Of a stretch of DNA of 64,000 nucleotides, positions 26,682 to 36,200 are shown piece by piece. Source of the stretch: an uncultured Haliea sp. (GTDB lineage: Bacteria; Pseudomonadota; Gammaproteobacteria; Pseudomonadales; Halieaceae); NCBI GenBank assembly GCA_947258585.1, contig CAMYIZ010000047.1, positions 124,001-188,000 on the forward strand, written 5' to 3'. Each line of letters begins with the position of its first letter. Position 1 is the stretch's first letter. The position numbers and the translations under genes were made by a program. The notes beneath the pieces are model-generated. The model was not told the DNA's origin. It did not search any database and worked only from the letters and a program-made list of their open reading frames with translations.

Positions 26682-28967
26682 CTAGAACCGGTAACGGGCT
26701 TCCAGGCCCAAAGTGCGCGGGCGGGTGGTCACCAGCCGCTGGCGTCCGGGAGTTTCCGCAGCGATTGAACGGTTGTCCGCCAGGTTGGCCCGCTCGTCGT
26801 TGACATTGGTCGCAAACAGCGTCACTTCCCAGTTGTCATTCATCACCCCTGCGCGCAGGTTCAACTGCTCCCAGGAGTCCCGCACCCTTGCGTCCGCCAG
26901 GGAGGTGGCATTGTTGGCACTGAAACTTTCGCCGTAATAGTTGCCATCGGCTCGCACCAGTCCGTCCCAACCGCCACCGACCGCAAATATGTACTGCGCG
27001 GACGCTGTCGCCGTCCATTCGGGAATACCCTGGATCTTGTCGCCAACCCGGACGCCCGGCACACCGCCGTCATCCGTGATCTCGGCATCGGTGTAACCCA
27101 CACCCAGGCTCAGGGTCAGTCCCTCTATCGGTGCCGCACTGACCTCTACCTCAAAACCCTGGCTCTCTGCTTCACCGGCATTGGCGGTGAACTGGAAGCC
27201 ACAGGCCAGGCGATTGAGCTGCTGGATATCGGTCCAGTCGATGAAGTAGGCAGCGGCGTTCACCGAAATGCGGTTGTCGGCAAAGGTTGACTTGAAGCCA
27301 AGCTCATAGCTCCACAACTCGTCGGAGTCGAAGGTCGGGGTCGCAGAGGGGTCGATGTTCAGGTCCGCCAACTCCTCGCCGCAGAGGCCCAGGGGCAAAT
27401 TACCGTTGACGCCCCCGATCCGGAAACCTTTCGCACCGCTGGCGTACATGTTCACGTTGTCGTTGATGTCGTATTCCACCAACACCTTGGGGTTGAAGCC
27501 GGACTCATCCTGCTCGCCGCTCTCTTGACTGAAGCCATCGTTGGCAAAGCCGTCGGAAGTGGCAATGAATTCCGTTGCGGTATCGTAGTAGCGACCGCCC
27601 GCGGTGACTGACAGCCGTTCGTTCACACTGTAGGTCAACTCACCGAAGACCGCCCACTCCCGCGTTTCAAATACCTCCAGTGTCTCGAAAATCAAGTCGC
27701 CCGGGACAATATCGATGGGGACGCCGATGAAGTCGTTTACCGCGCTGTTGATGCCCGGGATCAACGCCGGCGGATAAATGCGCCGGTACTCGGTATCCTG
27801 GTAAAAAATGCCCCCGGAGAACTGCCAGGGACCGTCAAATTCGCTGGTAAACCGGGTTTCATGCGCCACAAACTCGTATTCGGATTGGGTGTTGATTTGC
27901 CCGAACAGCGGGTCGATGGGAATCTCTATCACGTTGTTGAACAGCCAGTGAATGAAGGAGCCCTGCTCCTCGTTTTCATCCGTGGTGCGATCAAACAGTG
28001 AGGTAGTCGACACGATGGTACCCGCGTCCAGCTCCCAGTTGAAGGTGCCGCTGGCAATGTACCACTCGTCGGAACCGTTCTCCGGCACATCGTAAAAGCG
28101 CAGCTCGGTGGTGTTCTCCGGGTCGATGTCCGCCAGCGGCAGACCGTCCGCGTCGATTTCCTGGTAGAGAAATTTCGGGATGAACGACAGTCGCTCGCTG
28201 AGCATCCACTTGCCCACCAGCTGCACGCCCCAGTAGTCCTCGTCATCGACGTTTTCCCGGGTCGCAAACGCGGCCCCCGGGTTCCGTCGCACTGCACCCG
28301 AGCCCGCCTCGATCCAGGTCGGCTGGTATTCCCGGTCGAAAATTCCGGAATTGGCGCCGGCATAGGCCGCCAAGCGCAGGGCAAAAACATCGGGAATAAC
28401 CGGAATATTGACCGCACCATCCACAACATGGTTGAGATCACCCTCCTTGACCGACGACAAACTGCTGTGGAAATTGCCATAGACTTCCTGCAGATCCGGC
28501 TGTTTGGTAATCATGCGGATAGTGCCACCCATGGAGCGCGCGCCGTACAGGGAGCCCTGTGGCCCGCGCAGGACCTCTACCCGCTCGACATCCAGCACCT
28601 TGGGCAGCACCGAGGCATTGACCAGCGTATCGTCGATATAAAAACCGGTGGTATCCTGCCCGAAGATGCCGCGAATGGCCGGTGAGTTGGAGTCGAAACG
28701 CCCGTCCGCTTCAAAGGCAATGGCCAGGTTGGGTACCCGCACGGCGAAGTCGAGAAAGGAGGTCGCTCCCATGCGCTCCAGCTCCACATCGCTGAGGGCG
28801 GTTATCGACATACCGGTGTCCTGCAGCGTCTGGGCGCGCTTGGATGCGGTGACCACGACTTCTTCCAGGCCCTTGAACTCCTGTGCCTGGCCATAGCCAG
28901 TCACTGCCAGTGTCGCCAGTGCAACCGCCTGGGCAATTCGCTTGCTGTTGTTGGAACTGTTGTTCAT
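26682..28967 (-). CDS. TonB-dependent outer membrane receptor (1)
   Basis: 761 aa from ATG 28967 (GGGGGA 7 nt upstream), with a signal peptide ending near YGQAQ. The plug domain begins with LEEVVVTASKRAQTLQDTG, a TonB-box-containing start usual in Cellvibrionales and sphingomonads; a beta-barrel follows and ends with the C-terminal aromatic RYRF. Receptors of this group import small organic substrates rather than only siderophores. It is convergent with the Rieske operon and divergent from a quinohaemoprotein dehydrogenase gene, so it may import a precursor of the aromatic block. Substrate unknown. Confidence 0.88.
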   Translation of the reverse strand: MNNSSNNSKRIAQAVALATLAVTGYGQAQEFKGLEEVVVTASKRAQTLQDTGMSITALSDVELERMGATSFLDFAVRVPNLAIAFEADGRFDSNSPAIRGIFGQDTTGFYIDDTLVNASVLPKVLDVERVEVLRGPQGSLYGARSMGGTIRMITKQPDLQEVYGNFHSSLSSVKEGDLNHVVDGAVNIPVIPDVFALRLAAYAGANSGIFDREYQPTWIEAGSGAVRRNPGAAFATRENVDDEDYWGVQLVGKWMLSERLSFIPKFLYQEIDADGLPLADIDPENTTELRFYDVPENGSDEWYIASGTFNWELDAGTIVSTTSLFDRTTDENEEQGSFIHWLFNNVIEIPIDPLFGQINTQSEYEFVAHETRFTSEFDGPWQFSGGIFYQDTEYRRIYPPALIPGINSAVNDFIGVPIDIVPGDLIFETLEVFETREWAVFGELTYSVNERLSVTAGGRYYDTATEFIATSDGFANDGFSQESGEQDESGFNPKVLVEYDINDNVNMYASGAKGFRIGGVNGNLPLGLCGEELADLNIDPSATPTFDSDELWSYELGFKSTFADNRISVNAAAYFIDWTDIQQLNRLACGFQFTANAGEAESQGFEVEVSAAPIEGLTLSLGVGYTDAEITDDGGVPGVRVGDKIQGIPEWTATASAQYIFAVGGGWDGLVRADGNYYGESFSANNATSLADARVRDSWEQLNLRAGVMNDNWEVTLFATNVNDERANLADNRSIAAETPGRQRLVTTRPRTLGLEARYRF

Positions 28968-29142
28968 GAGATATCCCCCGGAAACGCAAGCCGGCACAAC
29001 CGTTGCCGGTCTCCGCATAATATTGTGCCGATCTGATTGTATGGTGTTTGTTGGGCAAAAACTTTAAGCTTCAAGCAACCCTTTGAGAAAAGCACAAAAG
29101 TATTCGGGTGTCGATGAAAATCGGGGCCAGGGAGTGTAAAAA

Positions 29143-31266
29143 ATGCATAAACAGCCAGGTTTGGCCACGGCCAATACGACAGTGTTCAGGCTTCTGCGCC
29201 TGCTCGGGATACTCGCACTGGTGGCACTGGCAGCCTGCGACAGCAAGCCGCCACCGGGTGTTGCGGATAGCCGCTCCCCGGCAAAACCTGCACAGGTTGA
29301 CGCGGCCCGGGTCGCGAACGCGGACAGCGAACCCGGCAACTGGCTGGTTCATGGGCGCACCTACGACGAACAGCGCTACTCCCCCCTGAACCAAATCAAC
29401 CGCGACAATGTGTCCCGTCTCGGGCTGGCCTGGGAAGCGCCGATGGATTCCCGCCGCGGCCTGGAGGCCACGCCCATTGTTGTCGATGGCATCATCTATA
29501 CCACCAGCACCTGGTCCCGGGTGCGCGCACTGGACGCGCGCACCGGCGAGCTGTTGTGGGAACACGACCCCGGGGTAGATCGGGCCTGGGGCAAGAAACT
29601 GTGCTGTGACGTCGTCAATCGCGGCGTCGCCGTGTGGCAGGGCAAGGTATTTGTCGGCACCCTGGACGGCTATCTGGTCGCACTCAATGCTGCCGATGGC
29701 AAACCGCTCTGGCGCGTCGACACGCTGGTTGATCGCGACAGGTTCTACTCCATCACCGGTGCGCCGCGCGTCGTCAAGGACAAAGTGATTATCGGCAATG
29801 GCGGCGCAGAATTTGAAGTCCGCGGCTATATCAGCGCCTACAACGTCGACAGCGGCGAACTGGACTGGCGCTTCTTTACCGTTCCCGGCAGCGCCAGCGG
29901 CCCCTTCGAACACCCGGAGCTGGAACAGGCGGCGACCACCTGGTCCCCCGACAGCAACTGGCAGGGCGGCGGCGGAACCGCATGGGACTCCATGGCCTAC
30001 GACCCGGAGCTCGACTTGCTCTACGTCGGCACCGGCAACGGTGGCCCCTGGTCCCATTACGCCCGCAGCCCCGGCGGCGGCGACAATCTGTACCTCGCCT
30101 CAATCCTCGCCCTGCGACCGGACAGCGGACGCCTGGCGTGGCATTACCAGACTACACCCGGTGACTCCTGGGACTACACGGCCACCCAGCACATGATTCT
30201 GGCGGATCTGGAAATTGAGGGCCGGCTGCGCAAAGTGCTGCTGCAGGCGCCCAAGAACGGCTTTTTCTATGTTCTGGATCGTGGCAATGGGGAGCTGATC
30301 TCGGCCGAAAAATACGTCTTTGCCAACTGGGCCAGTCATGTCGACCTCGACTCGGGGCGCCCCGTTCTCACCGGCCTTGCGGATTACAGCGAGCAGGCCA
30401 AATATGTATTCCCTTCAGCTGCAGGTGGCCACAACTGGCAGCCAATGTCCTACAGTCCCGCCACCGGGCTTGTGTACATACCGGCGCGCGAGGCTGGCTG
30501 GGTACACAACGAGGCAGGCGACAAGTGGTTTGAATTCGGGGTAGACAACCTCGAGGAGCTGGCCGGGGACCAGGACATTCCTCCCACCCGCGGCTATCTC
30601 AAGGCCTGGGATCCAGTGGCACAGAAGCTGGTGTGGCAGAAGGAAACCGCCAATATCTGGAATGGGGGAGCCCTCGCAACCGCAGGCGGCCTGGTTTTTC
30701 ACGGTACCGCCACGGGCCACCTCTATGCACTGCACGACCAAAGCGGCGAAGTCCTGCTTGAGCTGCCCATTGGCACAGGCATGATCGCGCCCCCGATCAG
30801 CTACGCTATCGATGGCCGACAATACATCGCGGTCATGGCCGGCTGGGGTGGCCCCGCCTTCAACACCCTGGGAGGCGACGAGGCGCTACTCGACTTTGAT
30901 AACGCCGGCCGGTTGCTGGTATTTGAACTGGATGGGGCTCCAGTGCCACTCCCACCCCCCGTCCCGCCACGAGGGCCGATACCGCCCCAGCCCGAGCTGG
31001 CGACAGATGCCGCCACACTGGAGCGTGGACGATTGCTGTATGTCTACAACTGCGGGGGCTGTCACGGCATGTATGGCAGCACACCGATGTTGCCCGACCT
31101 GCGACGTATGACCCTGGAAAAACATGCGCTGTTTCAGGACATCGTGCTGGGAGGCCTGCTGGAGAATGCCGGCATGTCGAGTTTTGCCGATACCCTGAGT
31201 GAAGCGGAGACAGAAGCGATACAGGCCTATATCGTGTCCCTGGCGAATGCCAGCCGGGACGAATAA
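29143..31266 (+). CDS. PQQ-dependent quinohaemoprotein dehydrogenase (lipoprotein)
   Basis: 707 aa. The leader ends in a lipobox LAAC with Cys32, implying a membrane-anchored periplasmic lipoprotein. An eight-bladed PQQ propeller follows, with the vicinal Cys154-Cys155 pair of quinoprotein alcohol dehydrogenases and the catalytic Asp in GDSWDYTATQ. A C-terminal cytochrome c domain binds one haem (CGGCH, Cys637 to His641). It oxidises an alcohol or aldehyde and passes electrons to the respiratory chain. GGGAG lies 8 nt before ATG 29143. No PQQ biosynthesis genes are in the window. Substrate unknown; an aryl alcohol would suit the context. Confidence 0.9.
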   Translation: MHKQPGLATANTTVFRLLRLLGILALVALAACDSKPPPGVADSRSPAKPAQVDAARVANADSEPGNWLVHGRTYDEQRYSPLNQINRDNVSRLGLAWEAPMDSRRGLEATPIVVDGIIYTTSTWSRVRALDARTGELLWEHDPGVDRAWGKKLCCDVVNRGVAVWQGKVFVGTLDGYLVALNAADGKPLWRVDTLVDRDRFYSITGAPRVVKDKVIIGNGGAEFEVRGYISAYNVDSGELDWRFFTVPGSASGPFEHPELEQAATTWSPDSNWQGGGGTAWDSMAYDPELDLLYVGTGNGGPWSHYARSPGGGDNLYLASILALRPDSGRLAWHYQTTPGDSWDYTATQHMILADLEIEGRLRKVLLQAPKNGFFYVLDRGNGELISAEKYVFANWASHVDLDSGRPVLTGLADYSEQAKYVFPSAAGGHNWQPMSYSPATGLVYIPAREAGWVHNEAGDKWFEFGVDNLEELAGDQDIPPTRGYLKAWDPVAQKLVWQKETANIWNGGALATAGGLVFHGTATGHLYALHDQSGEVLLELPIGTGMIAPPISYAIDGRQYIAVMAGWGGPAFNTLGGDEALLDFDNAGRLLVFELDGAPVPLPPPVPPRGPIPPQPELATDAATLERGRLLYVYNCGGCHGMYGSTPMLPDLRRMTLEKHALFQDIVLGGLLENAGMSSFADTLSEAETEAIQAYIVSLANASRDE

Positions 31267-31297
31267 CCCGGCTCAGCCCAAGGCGCCCAGGGCTTGC

Positions 31298-32638
31298 CTA
31301 TTGCCTGGCCCGCCAGCGCACCGGCAGTGTCTTCACCCCGCGCTGGAAATTGGAACGCAGGAAGGTCGGTGTTCCGGTCAGCTCGAAGTGGTCAAACCTG
31401 CGCCCCAGCTCAGTAAACAGCGCCCGCATCTGCGCCACTGCCAGCTGCGCGCCAATGCAGAAGTGGGGGCCGTGGCCAAAGCTCAGGTGCGGGTTGGGAT
31501 CGCGGCGGATGTCAAACACCGCGGGATTACTGAATACCCTGTCGTCGTGGTTGGCGGACAGGAAGGAGAGCAGCACTTTGTCGCCGGCCCGGATGTCCAC
31601 GCCACCGAGACTGGTGTTCTCGGCCGCGGTGCGCCGGAAGTTCATCACCGGGGTCCACCAGCGCAGCATCTCTTCCACCGCCCCCGGCACCAGGTCGGGA
31701 GTGTCCTGTAGCTCGCGCCACGCAGCCGGGTGCTGCAGCAGCGCCAGCATGCCTCCGGGAATGGCGTTGCGCAGGGTCTCGTTGCCGGCCACCGCAAACA
31801 GCCAGAACATGTTCTCGAACTCGGCGATGGTGAGCTTGCCACCCTCCTCGTCAATCTGTGCCAGCAGGATGGACATCACATCGTCACCCGGGTGTTCGCG
31901 CTTGTACTCCGCCAGCAGGTGCGCATAGCAGTAGAGATCGTCCATGCCGTGCCGGGACCGGGGGTCCGGCATGCGACCCTCGGCATCCGGTAGCGGGCGC
32001 CGCTTCAGTGCCTCCTTGGCCATTGGGGTGCCGCGGGAAGCGTCGAACCGCGCGGAGCCTGCGTACTCCGGATCCTGATAGCCGATCACCCGGTTCGCCC
32101 AGTCGAACATCAGGTAGCGGTCCTCGCTGGGCAGGCCAAAGATGTCCGCCAGGCACAGCAGGGGCATGTCGGAGGCGATGTCCTTGACGAAGTCGCACTC
32201 GCCGGCCTGCGCCCCACCGATCACCCGCTCGACGATGGCGGCGGCATGCTGGCGTATGCTGTCCTCCAGCTGACGAATTGCCCGCGAGGTAAAGGCATTG
32301 ATCAACATGCGGCGCAGGCGGGTATGATCCGGCGGGTCCATGTTCAGCATCATTTGCTGCACGTAGGCGAGGTCGTCCGGCGTTGCCGGATCCCGCAGCT
32401 GGGTACCGCCCACCTGCGAGGAAAAGATTCTGGCGCTCTTCAATGCCTGCTGAACCTCCGCGTGGCGGGTGACAAACCAGAATCCCTTGCCACCCGGCCA
32501 CTGGGGCAGTTGATGCTCTTCCACCCAAACTACCGGCCCCTGTGCGCGCAAGGCCGCCAGCGCCTCGAAAGGTACGCCCTGCTGGTAGACCAGGGGATCG
32601 TAGACGAACTGCAAACGCGACTGGTCCAGTGCCTTCAT
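31298..32638 (-). CDS. Cytochrome P450
   Basis: 446-aa soluble P450. The haem-binding loop is FGHGPHFCIGAQLA with the axial Cys; the I-helix has FAVAGNETLRN, in which Asn precedes Glu-Thr in place of the more usual Gly-x-Asp/Glu-Thr. The ExxR equivalent lies in VEEMLRW. Bacterial class I type, needing a ferredoxin and reductase that are not encoded nearby. ATG 32638 overlaps the MarR stop (ATGA), so P450, MarR and the MBL-fold gene form one operon. Substrate unknown. Confidence 0.92.
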   Translation of the reverse strand: MKALDQSRLQFVYDPLVYQQGVPFEALAALRAQGPVVWVEEHQLPQWPGGKGFWFVTRHAEVQQALKSARIFSSQVGGTQLRDPATPDDLAYVQQMMLNMDPPDHTRLRRMLINAFTSRAIRQLEDSIRQHAAAIVERVIGGAQAGECDFVKDIASDMPLLCLADIFGLPSEDRYLMFDWANRVIGYQDPEYAGSARFDASRGTPMAKEALKRRPLPDAEGRMPDPRSRHGMDDLYCYAHLLAEYKREHPGDDVMSILLAQIDEEGGKLTIAEFENMFWLFAVAGNETLRNAIPGGMLALLQHPAAWRELQDTPDLVPGAVEEMLRWWTPVMNFRRTAAENTSLGGVDIRAGDKVLLSFLSANHDDRVFSNPAVFDIRRDPNPHLSFGHGPHFCIGAQLAVAQMRALFTELGRRFDHFELTGTPTFLRSNFQRGVKTLPVRWRARQ

Positions 32639-33129
32639 GCCGGTGACTCCTGCTCCAGGCTTGCCGCCCGCTGCCGCAGCTTGCCCAACAGATACATGAA
32701 ATCGCGGTATTCGCTCACCGACAGGCAGTCCAGCAACTGGCCCTCCCAGGCCAGCGCGTGGGGCACCAGGTCCCCATACAGCGCCAGACCCGCCGCCGTC
32801 AGGGCGAGGTCCCGGGCACGGTTATCCTCCTCCTTGCGGCGCTGGACCAGCAGGCCCCGGGCAGCCAGCGTCTTCACTGCCCGGGAGACCTTACTCTTTT
32901 CCATTCCGGTGGTCGTGACAATCTGCTTGGCATTGAGTACGCCGTGCTCCGCCAGATTGGCCAGCACGCGCCACTCGGGAATGCTCAGCCCGTACTCACC
33001 GGCGTAGATACGTGACAGTCCGGTACTGATCCGGTCCGCCAGGTTGTTGACCAGATAGGGCAGGAAACTCTCGAGCTGCAGTTCCCGTCGCGCTGGTTCA
33101 GCCACTTGCCGGCTCTCCATGGCGCACAT
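32635..33129 (-). CDS. MarR-family regulator (2)
   Basis: 164 aa from ATG 33129, or 161 aa from ATG 33120. IPEWRVLANLAEHG begins the winged helix; NAKQIVTTTGMEKSKVSRAV is the recognition region, and the wing is RKEEDNRARDLALT. It sits between the MBL-fold gene and the P450 and overlaps both, so it is co-expressed with them and may repress its own operon from the 34092-34301 divergent promoter. Confidence 0.85.
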   Translation of the reverse strand: MCAMESRQVAEPARRELQLESFLPYLVNNLADRISTGLSRIYAGEYGLSIPEWRVLANLAEHGVLNAKQIVTTTGMEKSKVSRAVKTLAARGLLVQRRKEEDNRARDLALTAAGLALYGDLVPHALAWEGQLLDCLSVSEYRDFMYLLGKLRQRAASLEQESPA

Positions 33130-34091
33130 CAATCCTGCAGCTGGTCCCAGACCTCCTGGTCGCGCTCTGCCGTCCAGATCCGTGGCCAGTCGATCCCTTC
33201 AAATTCGTCCCACAGGCGCTGCACGTCAAAGGGCAGGCAGTGCTCGAAAATGGGCCAGCGTCCAAATTTTGGCTCGAGGTGGGTGTGGGTGGCCTCAAAG
33301 GCTTCCTTCAGGCTGCCGCCGGCCCGGTGCACTTCGCCGACCTTGGAGATCATGCCCTCGAGGAAACCGCGTGTCTGCTCAATCGCTGCATCCACCGCCG
33401 CCCGCCCTTTTGCCGTCGCCCCGCGCCCACCGATCAGGGTCTCGGCACCAAAGGCCTTGACCTGGTCCAGGGTACCGGTGGACCAGTCGAAGTGGAATGC
33501 ATCACCGGTATACAGCGCCGCTTCGGCCTCCACCAGATCACCGGCAAACAGGATCTTGTGCTTTGGCAGCCAGGCGCAGATGTCACCCGCCGTGTGGCCG
33601 CGGCCGCAGTACTGCAATACCAGGTCGCCGCGATCACCGCCCAGTGGAATTTCCAGGCGATCATTGAAGACAATATCCGGGTGGGTCAGGCCCGGGATAC
33701 CCTCCGGCTCCCGGAACAGCCGCGGCATGCGCCCGAACTCACTGTCCCAGTCCTGCTTGCCGCGCTCGTTGATCAGGAATCGGGTCTGTTCGTGGGCGAT
33801 GATCGACTCTGCCTCAAACGCGGAGGCGCCGAGCACCCGCACCGCATGATAGTGGGACAGTACCAGGTACTTGACCGGCTTGTCGGTGTGCTCACGCAGC
33901 CTGGCCAGCCAGTCACGGGCGGCGCGGGGTGTCGCGCGCGCCTCGAAGGCAACCACAAAATCCTCGCCTTCAATCGCGCCGATATTGGGATCGCCTTCCG
34001 CGGTCAGCGCGTAGACGCCATCCGCGAGGATTTCCAGGGTTTCCACTTTTTCGCCGAGGTCGGCGGAGGATGCAAACGGTTTCTTGGCCAT
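33129..34091 (-). CDS. Metallo-beta-lactamase-fold protein with degenerate metal motif
   Basis: 320 aa from ATG 34091; the reading frame continues upstream to 34136 but the family-like sequence starts at MAKKPF. The fold is clear from LSHYHAVRVLGAS, GRGHTAGD and ILFAGDLVE. However, the HxHxDH zinc motif is HYHAVR, so the Asp and third His are replaced by Val and Arg, and the final GH-type ligand is absent (GGRGAT). It may bind a single metal or act by another mechanism. First gene of the MBL-MarR-P450 operon, divergent from the mhaA-like gene. Confidence 0.8.
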   Translation of the reverse strand: MAKKPFASSADLGEKVETLEILADGVYALTAEGDPNIGAIEGEDFVVAFEARATPRAARDWLARLREHTDKPVKYLVLSHYHAVRVLGASAFEAESIIAHEQTRFLINERGKQDWDSEFGRMPRLFREPEGIPGLTHPDIVFNDRLEIPLGGDRGDLVLQYCGRGHTAGDICAWLPKHKILFAGDLVEAEAALYTGDAFHFDWSTGTLDQVKAFGAETLIGGRGATAKGRAAVDAAIEQTRGFLEGMISKVGEVHRAGGSLKEAFEATHTHLEPKFGRWPIFEHCLPFDVQRLWDEFEGIDWPRIWTAERDQEVWDQLQD

Positions 34092-34140
34092 GGATACACT
34101 CGTCCTGTCAGTCAAACAATAGAGGCAACATAGCACAGAC

Positions 34141-34268
34141 TAGTTGCATAGCCAACTTTAATCACGACGCCAGAGAAAGCACAATGGCGTCATAAACTCC
34201 TTTCAAAATAGATTACACCTGTTGTAAGCGGATCGCCTATCCGATATATTTAATCTCGTTTGCAACTA
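34141..34268. promoter_or_regulatory. Inverted TAGTTGCA half sites in divergent promoter region
   Basis: TAGTTGCA (34141-34148) and its exact complement TGCAACTA (34261-34268) flank the divergent region between the MBL-fold and mhaA-like genes. The left copy is also part of a local inverted repeat AGTTG-N6-CAACT (34142-34157). The region is AT-rich compared with the flanks. An operator for the local MarR is possible. Confidence 0.35.
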
Positions 34269-34301
34269 TAAGCAAGGCCCAGACCCCAGAGGATGCGCAG
34301 C

Positions 34302-35993
34302 ATGGCGAGCACCTACACCAACCCGGAGTATCCCTACCGCAGAAGCCCTGACCAGGATGCAGCCGCACCGGTGCACCACCCGGTGATCATCGTCGGTGGC
34401 GGCCCTGCGGGCCTGGCGGCGGCCATGGACCTCGCCCTGCAGGGCATCAAGACGGTGGTGCTGGACGACAACAACACCGTCAGCGTGGGCTCCCGGGCCA
34501 TCTGCATCGCCAAGCGCACCCTGGAGATTTGCGATCGCTACGGCTGCGCCCGACCGATGATCGACAAGGGTGTGATCTGGAAGCATGGCCGGGTGTACTT
34601 CGGCGAAGAGCAGATCTATGAATTTGACCTGCTTCCCGAACAGCACCACAAGATCCCCGCCTTCATCAACCTGCAGCAATACTACTTCGAGGAATACATG
34701 GTGGATCGCTGCCGGCAGATGCCGCTCATCGACCTGCGCTGGCTGCACAAGGTGACCGAGGTAACGAGCAGCGCCGACCGGGCGACTATCGTGGTCGAGA
34801 CCCGGGAGGGGCCCTATCGCCTCAGCTGTGACTATCTGCTGGTTGCCGATGGCGCCAACAGCCCGATCCGCGAGTCCCTGGGCCTGGAGAGCAAGGGACA
34901 GGTGTTCGAGGACCGCTTCCTCATTGCCGACATCGTCATGGAGGCGGATTTTCCGGCGGAACGCCGGTTCTGGTTCGATGCACCCTTCCATCCCGACCAG
35001 TCCACCCTGCTGCACAAGCAGGCAGACAATGTCTGGCGGATCGATTTCCAGCTGGGCTGGGACGCGGACCCCGATGAGGAAAAGAAAATAGAGAACATCC
35101 GGCCGCGGGTCGAGGCCATGCTGGGCAAGGAGCGCAAGTGGGAACTGGAGTGGGCCAGCGTCTACACCTTCCGCTGCCGCAAGATGGACTCCTTCATTCA
35201 CCAGCGCGTTGTGTTCATGGGCGACGCCGCGCACCAGGTTTCTCCCTTCGGTGCCCGCGGCGCCAACGGGGCCCTGCAGGGCGTGGAGAACCTGTGCTGG
35301 AAGCTGGCAGCAATTCTCGATGGGCGCGCGCCGCCTGCCCTGCTTGCCACCTACGACACCGAGCGCCAGCACGGTGCCCGGGAAAACATCCTGCACTCCA
35401 CGCGGGCCACCGACTTCATGACCCCGAAAAATGCGGCCACCCGCCTGTTCCGGGACACCGTGCTGGACCTGGCCCGGGATTATCCCTTTGCCCGCAGCCT
35501 GGTGAACAGCGGGCGCCTGTCGACCCCCTGCACCTACGACGACACGCCGCTCAATACGGCTGACCAGGCAGATTTCGACCCGCGTATGCGCCCCGGCGCG
35601 GCCTGCCAGGATGCTCCAATAACAGGCGCCGGGGGCCAACAGGAGTGGTTGCTGCAGCGACTGGGCAATCGCTTTGTGCTGCTGCTCTACGGCACATTGC
35701 CGGCGAGCGCAGGGCAGCAACTGGAAGCCGCCCTCGCCCGTCTTAAGCGGGAGGGGAACCGGACCGATGTGTTGTGGATCCTTCCCCAGGGGCAGCAGGG
35801 CAGCAAGGACAATGAGGTCGTGGATAGCGAGGGCGTCCTGGCCCAGCGCTATGACCTGCGGCCGGGTAGCGCTTACCTGATACGTCCGGACCAGCATGTC
35901 TGCGCCCGCTGGCGCACGCTGGACGCGGATGCCGTGGTTGCGGCCGCGCACCGGGCGCTGGGGCAGGACCTGGCAGAGGAGCAGGCCGCATGA
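34302..35993 (+). CDS. mhaA: MhaA-type flavoprotein, candidate 3-hydroxyphenylacetate 6-hydroxylase
   Basis: 563-aa class A FAD monooxygenase of the MhpA/PobA group. FAD-binding GGGPAGLAAAMD near residue 30, DG-type motif VADGANSPIRESLG and GDAAHQVSPFGARGANG are all present, and a thioredoxin-like C-terminal domain follows. The Pseudomonas putida 3-hydroxyphenylacetate hydroxylase consists of a 63-kDa flavoprotein (MhaA) and a tiny coupling protein (MhaB); here a 67-aa gene overlaps the stop and hmgA follows, the same logic. ATG 34302 has AGAGGA 8 nt upstream. Converts 3-hydroxyphenylacetate to homogentisate if the assignment is right. Confidence 0.82.
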   Translation: MASTYTNPEYPYRRSPDQDAAAPVHHPVIIVGGGPAGLAAAMDLALQGIKTVVLDDNNTVSVGSRAICIAKRTLEICDRYGCARPMIDKGVIWKHGRVYFGEEQIYEFDLLPEQHHKIPAFINLQQYYFEEYMVDRCRQMPLIDLRWLHKVTEVTSSADRATIVVETREGPYRLSCDYLLVADGANSPIRESLGLESKGQVFEDRFLIADIVMEADFPAERRFWFDAPFHPDQSTLLHKQADNVWRIDFQLGWDADPDEEKKIENIRPRVEAMLGKERKWELEWASVYTFRCRKMDSFIHQRVVFMGDAAHQVSPFGARGANGALQGVENLCWKLAAILDGRAPPALLATYDTERQHGARENILHSTRATDFMTPKNAATRLFRDTVLDLARDYPFARSLVNSGRLSTPCTYDDTPLNTADQADFDPRMRPGAACQDAPITGAGGQQEWLLQRLGNRFVLLLYGTLPASAGQQLEAALARLKREGNRTDVLWILPQGQQGSKDNEVVDSEGVLAQRYDLRPGSAYLIRPDQHVCARWRTLDADAVVAAAHRALGQDLAEEQAA

Positions 35994-36193
35994 GCAAGCT
36001 TAACACCGACACCAACTTCACCGATGCGGACGCGTTCTACGCCGCCCTGGCGGATGTCCACCGCGACCGCAGCGATGCCGAGAGCGCGGCCATCAATGCC
36101 CGGCTGATTCTGCTGCTGGCGAATCAGGTCGGCGACCAGCACATCCTGGAACAGGCACTGGCAATTGCCGGCCAGATCCACATTGAAGAGTGA
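35990..36193 (+). CDS. mhaB: MhaB-like small coupling protein
   Basis: 67-aa acidic, helical protein of the MhaB/DUF2783-like kind, with [22 protein letters not shown] as the conserved core (two helices). MhaB is needed to couple NADH oxidation to hydroxylation in the P. putida enzyme. The ATG overlaps the flavoprotein stop by 4 nt. A second, 60-aa homologue-like gene lies at 37495-37677, again next to an MhaA-type flavoprotein. Confidence 0.78.
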   Translation: MSKLNTDTNFTDADAFYAALADVHRDRSDAESAAINARLILLLANQVGDQHILEQALAIAGQIHIEE

Positions 36194-36200
36194 TACTGCG

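Noticed and set aside
34266-35951. 561-codon open frame opposite the MhaA-type gene
   Set aside because: Antisense shadow of a well-conserved flavoprotein.
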